Below, one piece after another: positions 4,419-7,237 of a stretch of 7,237 bases of DNA. Numbering within the stretch: the first letter of the stretch is position 1; the number at the start of each line of letters is the position of its first letter. A program made the position numbers and the translations under genes. The stretch comes from Phycisphaerales bacterium (GTDB lineage: Bacteria > Planctomycetota > Phycisphaerae > Phycisphaerales > UBA1924), in assembly GCA_020054055.1 (NCBI GenBank), contig JAGVLZ010000389.1, positions 1 through 7,237 of the forward strand. The letters are read 5' to 3'. A model generated the notes under the pieces. The model saw nothing but the letters and a program-made list of their open reading frames with translations, searched no databases and had not been told where the DNA came from.

Positions 4419-5051
4419 TCAGGGCTCGTCGCTGGTGGATTTCAGGGTTCGCGGCATGGCGGCGAGGACCTTGTCGATGAGGCCGTACTCGATCATCTCG
4501 TTGTCGTCGAGCCACTTGTTGCGGTCGCAGTCTTTTTCGATCTCTTCGTAGGTTTTGCCTGTGGCGTCGGTGTAGATGGCGTAGAGGCGGTCGCGGAGGC
4601 GGAGCATCTCTCGCGCTTCGATTTCGAGATCGGTGGCCTGCCCTTCGAGGACTCCGCCGATGAGCGGCTGGTGCATGAGATTGCGGGCATTCTTGAGTGC
4701 GAAGCGTTTGCCCTTTGTGCCCGAGCAGGCGATGACGGAGCCCATGCTGGCGGCCTGTCCCACGATGTAGGTGCAGACATCGGGCTGGACGAATCGCATG
4801 GTGTCGACGATGGCCATGCCGGCGGTGACGGAGCCTCCCGGCGAGTTGACGTAGATGTGGATGTCGAGTTCGGCGTTCTCGTTGGCGAGGAAGAGGAGTT
4901 GGGCGATGACGAGGTTGGCGGTGTCGTCGTCGATTCCGCCGCCGATGAAGAGGATTCGGTCCTTGAGGAGGCGCGAGTAGATGTCGTAGGCGCGTTCCCC
5001 GCGGCCTGAGTGCTCGATGACCATCGGGATGAGTTGGTTCATTTTGTTCAT
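4419..5051 (-). CDS. clpP: ClpP-1: ATP-dependent Clp protease proteolytic subunit with Asn in place of the triad Asp
   Basis: ClpP forms a double-heptamer chamber that degrades proteins fed by ClpX, ClpA or ClpC. The 210-residue product is a full-length S14 peptidase. The N-terminal signature HSGRGERAYDIYSRLLKDR (residues 14-32) is typical of canonical ClpP. Then come YVNSPGGSVTAGM, nucleophile Ser102 in GQAASMGS, and His127 in NARNLMHQP. The third triad residue is changed: E. coli TERDRF aligns with CDRNKW, so Asn178 replaces Asp. Listeria monocytogenes ClpP1 is known to carry such an Asn and to work with a second ClpP. This gene lies 91 bp downstream of clpP-2 and is probably cotranscribed. 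There is no Shine-Dalgarno; a heptad repeat ends one base from the ATG at 5051. An in-frame ATG at 5042 is an alternative start. Confidence 0.95.
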   Translation of the reverse strand: MNKMNQLIPMVIEHSGRGERAYDIYSRLLKDRILFIGGGIDDDTANLVIAQLLFLANENAELDIHIYVNSPGGSVTAGMAIVDTMRFVQPDVCTYIVGQAASMGSVIACSGTKGKRFALKNARNLMHQPLIGGVLEGQATDLEIEAREMLRLRDRLYAIYTDATGKTYEEIEKDCDRNKWLDDNEMIEYGLIDKVLAAMPRTLKSTSDEP

Positions 5052-5052
5052 C

Positions 5053-5142
5053 GGGTTCGGGGTTCAGGGTTCCGGGTTCGGGGTAGAGGGTCTAGGGTCT
5101 AGGGTCTTGGCTTTGCCGATTCCCTGCTCCCCTGTTCCCTGT
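5053..5142. repeat. Opposed heptad repeats filling the clpP-2/clpP-1 gap
   Basis: Eight perfect units of GGGTNNN lie at 5053-5108 (gggttcg, gggttca, gggttcc, gggttcg, gggtaga, gggtcta, gggtcta, gggtctt). They are followed by three CCCTGNT units starting at 5122, 5130 and 5137, which end at the clpP-2 stop codon. The plus strand could form G-quadruplexes. In the clpP mRNA the order is G-tracts then C-tracts, which could pair just before the clpP-1 start. Confidence 0.8.
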
Positions 5143-5715
5143 TTACTTCTTGGAGTCTGTGGGGGTGAGGATCTCGTCGATGAGGCCGTATTCCTTGGCT
5201 TCGCCGGCGTTGAAGTACTTGTCGCGTTCGGAGTCCTGCTGGATCTGGTCGACCGGCTGTCCGGTGGCTTTGGCGAAGATCTCGTTGAGGGTCCGTTTGG
5301 ACTTGATGATCTGCTCGGCCTGGATCTTGATGTCCGCCGCCTGGCCGTAGACCCCGCCGTAGGGCTGGTGGATCATGACCTTGGAGTGGGGGAGCATGAA
5401 GCGTTTGCCCTTCTCGCCCGCGGCGAGGAGGAGGGCGGCGCCGGAGTAGGCGCGGCCGACGCAGTAGGTGGCGACCTTGGAGGAGAGGAAGCGCATGGTG
5501 TCGAAGACGCAGAGGGTGTCGTCCACCGCTCCGCCTGGGGAGTTGATGTAGAAGTTGATGTCCTGGCCCTTTTTTTGGCTCTCGAGGTAGAGCATCTGCA
5601 TGGTGATGCGTGCGGCGGAGGCCTGGTTGATCTCGCCAAACAGGAAGACGACGCGGTTCTCCAGGAGGAGCTCATCGATCGTCATTTCGCGTGTGCGCTG
5701 GTAGGTGATGCTCAT
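5143..5715 (-). CDS. clpP: ClpP-2: divergent ClpP-family proteolytic subunit with intact triad
   Basis: This 190-residue S14 peptidase is the likely partner of ClpP-1. It has YINSPGGAVDD (residues 56-66), nucleophile Ser91 in GRAYSGAA, His116 in SKVMIHQP and Asp165 in SERDKY, so all three triad residues are present. It differs from canonical ClpP in two ways. The GRGERxYDIYSRLL N-terminal signature is missing and replaced by MTIDELLLENRVVFLFGEI. The usual AASMG around the nucleophile reads AYSGA, so the residue after Ser is Gly, not Met. Both could alter chaperone docking or substrate preference. The gene is first in the minus-strand pair, with a good promoter about 70-100 bases upstream. The ATG at 5715 is taken as the start; an in-frame ATG at 5685 (MTIDELL) is possible. 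I see no strong Shine-Dalgarno. Confidence 0.93.
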   Translation of the reverse strand: MSITYQRTREMTIDELLLENRVVFLFGEINQASAARITMQMLYLESQKKGQDINFYINSPGGAVDDTLCVFDTMRFLSSKVATYCVGRAYSGAALLLAAGEKGKRFMLPHSKVMIHQPYGGVYGQAADIKIQAEQIIKSKRTLNEIFAKATGQPVDQIQQDSERDKYFNAGEAKEYGLIDEILTPTDSKK

Positions 5716-5786
5716 GCTTGTGGTTCTCGGGCCTCGGGGCCGTTCGGTTGGTGGCTGGACGGGCTGACTTCTGCGCTGGGTGCGGG

Positions 5787-5814
5787 ATCATAGACGGGGA
5801 TGGCCCGTTCTCAA
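5787..5814 (-). promoter_or_regulatory. Sigma70-type promoter of the clpP pair
   Basis: On the minus strand TTGAGA (5809-5814) and TATGAT (5787-5792) are separated by 16 bases; each matches its consensus hexamer at four or five positions. Transcription would start near 5780 and leave a leader of about 65 bases before clpP-2. No CtsR- or CIRCE-like site is apparent. Confidence 0.6.
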
Positions 5815-5930
5815 CCTGAGCATCGGGTTTCCGCGGTTGGGACTGCACTTGGGTGGTGGCCAGAGGGCGAGTTTGACGCATTGAGCAGGGATCACCGTTT
5901 CCCATCAGGATGTGAATCGGTGGCACGTTT

Positions 5931-5960
5931 TTGACGCCTCGCGCGGCCAACCCGTAGCAT
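5931..5960 (+). promoter_or_regulatory. Candidate promoter of the phosphoesterase gene
   Basis: TTGACG (5931-5936) and TAGCAT (5955-5960) are 18 bases apart. This predicts a leader of about 60 bases that carries the palindrome at 5980-6000. The -10 match is modest and overlaps a GTAGCATCCGC motif that also resembles the REP-like repeats. Confidence 0.35.
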
Positions 5961-5979
5961 CCGCGACTCGATCCCCCCC

Positions 5980-6000
5980 GCACGGGTTGCAAACCCGTGC
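5980..6000. repeat. Perfect GC palindrome in the phosphoesterase leader
   Basis: GCACGGGTT (5980-5988) pairs with AACCCGTGC (5992-6000) around a 3-base loop. GTAG lies upstream at 5954-5957, followed by CATCCGC as in the REP-like copies A and B. The hairpin ends 15 bases before the AGGAG ribosome site. Confidence 0.6.
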
Positions 6001-6014
6001 CACTGGTGAATGAC

Positions 6015-6019
6015 AGGAG
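6015..6019 (+). promoter_or_regulatory. Shine-Dalgarno site (AGGAG) of the phosphoesterase gene
   Basis: AGGAG lies seven bases before the GTG at 6027. It selects that start over the in-frame GTG at 5997, which is inside the palindrome. Confidence 0.75.
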
Positions 6020-6026
6020 CCGACTC

Positions 6027-6806
6027 GTGCCGACGGCCGTGATCAGCGACATCCATGGAAACGCGGCGGCCCTTCGCACGGTGCTGGCGGACATCGATCG
6101 GCGGAAGGTCGATCGGATCATTTGTCTGGGCGACATCGTCGGGTACGGCCCCTCGCCCTTGGAATGCGTGGACATGGTGGCGGCGCGGTGCGAGTGGTCG
6201 CTGATGGGGAACCACGACTTCGGGGTGCTGTACGAGCCGACGAACTTTAATCCCGGGGCGGAGGCGGCGGCGTACTGGACGCGGAACGCGTTTGATGCTG
6301 AGCCGGATGATGCGAAGCGCGCGAAGCGTTACGAGTTTCTGGGGAAGTTGCGGGTGCGCGTGGTGGACCAGAGGCCGGAATGGAAGCGGCAGATTCTGGC
6401 GGTGCATGGTTCGCCGCGGCGGCCGATCAACGAGTACATCTTCCCCGACGATGTGCTGAACGCGACGGACAAGTTGAAGCAGATCTTCGCGCAGATCGAC
6501 GACCTGGCGATCGTGGGGCACACGCATGTGCCGGGGGTGTTCACGAGCGAGCCGGATTTTTATCCGCCCGATGAGATCGGGGCGAACGGGGTGTACAAGT
6601 TTCTGGATGGCGAGAAGGCGGTGATCAACGTGGGGTCGGTGGGTCAGCCGCGGGACCACGACCCGCGCGCATCGTATGTGATCCTACACCCGGACAAGGC
6701 GGAGTTCGTGCGGATCGAGTACCCGGTCGAGGAGACGGCCAAGGCGATCAAGGCGATCCCGGAGTTGTCGGATTGGCTGGCGGATCGGTTGTACGAGGGG
6801 CGTTAG
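6027..6806 (+). CDS. Metallophosphoesterase of the calcineurin-like YfcE/MJ0936 type
   Basis: The product is a 259-residue dinuclear-metal phosphoesterase, probably cytoplasmic as it has no signal peptide. Counting from the GTG at 6027, the motifs come in family order: SDIHGN with Asp8 and His10, GDIVGYGP with Asp36, GNHD with Asn62-His63-Asp64, HGSP with His127, GHTHVP with His165 and His167, and NVGSVGQPRD near 201-210. These bind two metal ions and place the phosphate ester. The GDIVGYGP and VGSVGQPRD forms resemble bacterial YfcE-like phosphodiesterases, whose natural substrates are mostly unknown; I cannot name this one's. The start is set by AGGAG seven bases upstream. The gene is divergent from the clpP pair and has its own likely promoter. 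Three hairpins follow it. Confidence 0.9.
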   Translation: MPTAVISDIHGNAAALRTVLADIDRRKVDRIICLGDIVGYGPSPLECVDMVAARCEWSLMGNHDFGVLYEPTNFNPGAEAAAYWTRNAFDAEPDDAKRAKRYEFLGKLRVRVVDQRPEWKRQILAVHGSPRRPINEYIFPDDVLNATDKLKQIFAQIDDLAIVGHTHVPGVFTSEPDFYPPDEIGANGVYKFLDGEKAVINVGSVGQPRDHDPRASYVILHPDKAEFVRIEYPVEETAKAIKAIPELSDWLADRLYEGR

Positions 6807-6878
6807 TTGTTCTACCACGGGGCATTCGGAGGGGTCCAGAGGAAGGCCGGGGAAGTGGGAGTGAGTGCCGAGGCTCGG

Positions 6879-6907
6879 GGGCGGTTCGGCCGCCCATTTT
6901 CGTGGGC
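6879..6907 (+). terminator. Hairpin(s) after the phosphoesterase gene, possible weak terminator
   Basis: GGGCGG (6879-6884) pairs with CCGCCC (6890-6895) and is followed by ATTTT. An overlapping alternative pairs GCCCA (6892-6896) with TGGGC (6903-6907) around TTTTCG. The first lies 73 bases past the stop. The two are mutually exclusive, and the T-run is short. Confidence 0.4.
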
Positions 6908-6934
6908 TTTGAGAAATTGTTTTGCTGCATCGAT

Positions 6935-6953
6935 CCAGCGGCCGCGCCGCTGG
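6935..6953. repeat. Perfect palindrome between two CCCATTTTC hairpins
   Basis: CCAGCGG (6935-6941) pairs with CCGCTGG (6947-6953) around CCGCG. It is the middle of three hairpins in the gap before the last gene. Confidence 0.5.
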
Positions 6954-6964
6954 CGACCATCATG

Positions 6965-6982
6965 CGCCCATTTTCATGGGCG
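6965..6982. repeat. Second CGCCCATTTTC hairpin
   Basis: CGCCCAT (6965-6971) pairs perfectly with ATGGGCG (6976-6982) around TTTC. The string CGCCCATTTTC also occurs at 6891-6901, again folded on a TGGGC, so this is a repeated hairpin 74 bases apart. Confidence 0.5.
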
Positions 6983-7088
6983 AAGATGCGGGGGCGGACA
7001 TTGATTGTGTGAAAGCCTTAGCATGGCTGCCCCATCGGGACTGCCCTGTGGAATCTTCTCCTCTCTGACCGGAAAAACATTACTCCAG

Positions 7089-7237
7089 ATGCCTGCTGAA
7101 AAGAACCCACTTCTTCGGATCGCCGTTCCCTTTGTGATCGGTCTGGTCGGCTTTGGGATTGTGTTCGCGGGGTACCGGAACAGTGCGCGGCAGTCCGGGC
7201 CGCAGGCTGCGCCGGCGGTGCAGACGCCGACAGGCGC
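7089..7237 (+). CDS. N-terminal part of a membrane-anchored protein (3' end outside window); YidC-like at best
   Basis: The frame gives 49 residues before the window ends: a basic/polar start MPAEKNPLLR, one hydrophobic segment IAVPFVIGLVGFGIVFAG (about residues 11-28), then an Ala/Pro/Gln-rich linker (SGPQAAPAVQTP). This layout, one N-terminal transmembrane helix then a disordered outside linker, fits many envelope proteins. NPLLR followed by a hydrophobic helix reminds me of planctomycete YidC insertases, but no YidC core is visible, so this is a guess. The ATG at 7089 is chosen because it places a short charged end before the helix. An in-frame ATG at 7023 would add 22 residues (MAAPSGLPCG...), and an in-frame TGA at 7002 limits the start. 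Neither ATG has a clear ribosome site or leaderless box. Confidence 0.6.
   Translation, partial: MPAEKNPLLRIAVPFVIGLVGFGIVFAGYRNSARQSGPQAAPAVQTPTG

Noticed and set aside
5053..5142. Heptad tracts as a CRISPR array or telomere-like element
   Set aside because: The unit is 7 bases with no spacers and no cas genes, and the tract is internal to a chromosomal operon.
4248..5793. Plus-strand frames of 253 and 258 aa opposite the clpP genes
   Set aside because: They are antisense shadows; their Val/Gly/Asp/Glu-rich repeats mirror the codon pattern of clpP.
5997..6026. Upstream GTG start for the phosphoesterase
   Set aside because: The GTG is part of a palindrome arm, has no ribosome site, and adds ten residues not expected before the first beta strand. 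The GTG at 6027 has AGGAG at ideal spacing.
5892..6659. Minus-strand 255-aa frame opposite the phosphoesterase
   Set aside because: It is antisense to a gene with all metallophosphoesterase motifs and runs through the palindrome at 5980.

Overview
The window is high-GC bacterial chromosome carrying housekeeping and conserved genes: no phage, transposase or CRISPR is visible. The mix suggests a planctomycete, probably of the Phycisphaerae line. The clues are two unlike tandem clpP genes, several starts without a Shine-Dalgarno sequence, a DUF11-type surface protein, and a 69-residue lipoprotein of a kind I associate with this group. The assignment is inference, not a search result.

Layout, left to right. 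(1) 2-346 (+) is the 3' end of a DUF11/CARDB-like extracellular protein, followed by a heptad repeat and a strong terminator. (2) 455-1660 (+) is dprA, whose interdomain linker is built from repeat DNA. (3) 1782-2435 and 2563-2772 (+) are two small predicted lipoproteins, with a REP-like repeat after each. (4) 2913-3521 (-) is lexA. (5) 3522-4418 has no convincing intact gene, but holds a coding-like minus-strand stretch, an AT-rich patch and another repeat copy. (6) 5143-5715 and 4419-5051 (-) are two clpP paralogues, probably one operon from a good sigma70-type promoter at 5787-5814. (7) 6027-6806 (+) is a metallophosphoesterase. (8) 6807-7088 holds a row of hairpins, and 7089-7237 (+) is the start of a membrane-anchored protein that runs off the window.

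Three things stand out. First, there is a family of structured repeats sharing the core CTCGAAGACTCG. Three copies form hairpins whose stems co-vary, each 25-43 nt past a stop codon; a fourth core lies reversed inside dprA. Related palindromes carry a 5' GTAG, as in REP elements mobilised by RAYT transposases. Second, three genes without a Shine-Dalgarno have a -10-like TANNNT box 6-8 nt before the start codon, which predicts leaderless mRNAs, while lexA and the phosphoesterase have proper Shine-Dalgarno sites. Third, ClpP-1 has Asn where the triad Asp is expected while ClpP-2 keeps all three residues, and the 91-bp gap between them is almost entirely heptad repeat.

Functionally, DprA (recombination mediator on incoming DNA), LexA (SOS repressor) and ClpP (protease that commonly degrades cleaved LexA fragments) touch related DNA-damage and protein-turnover processes. 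They are separate transcription units, and I see no evidence of one joint system.
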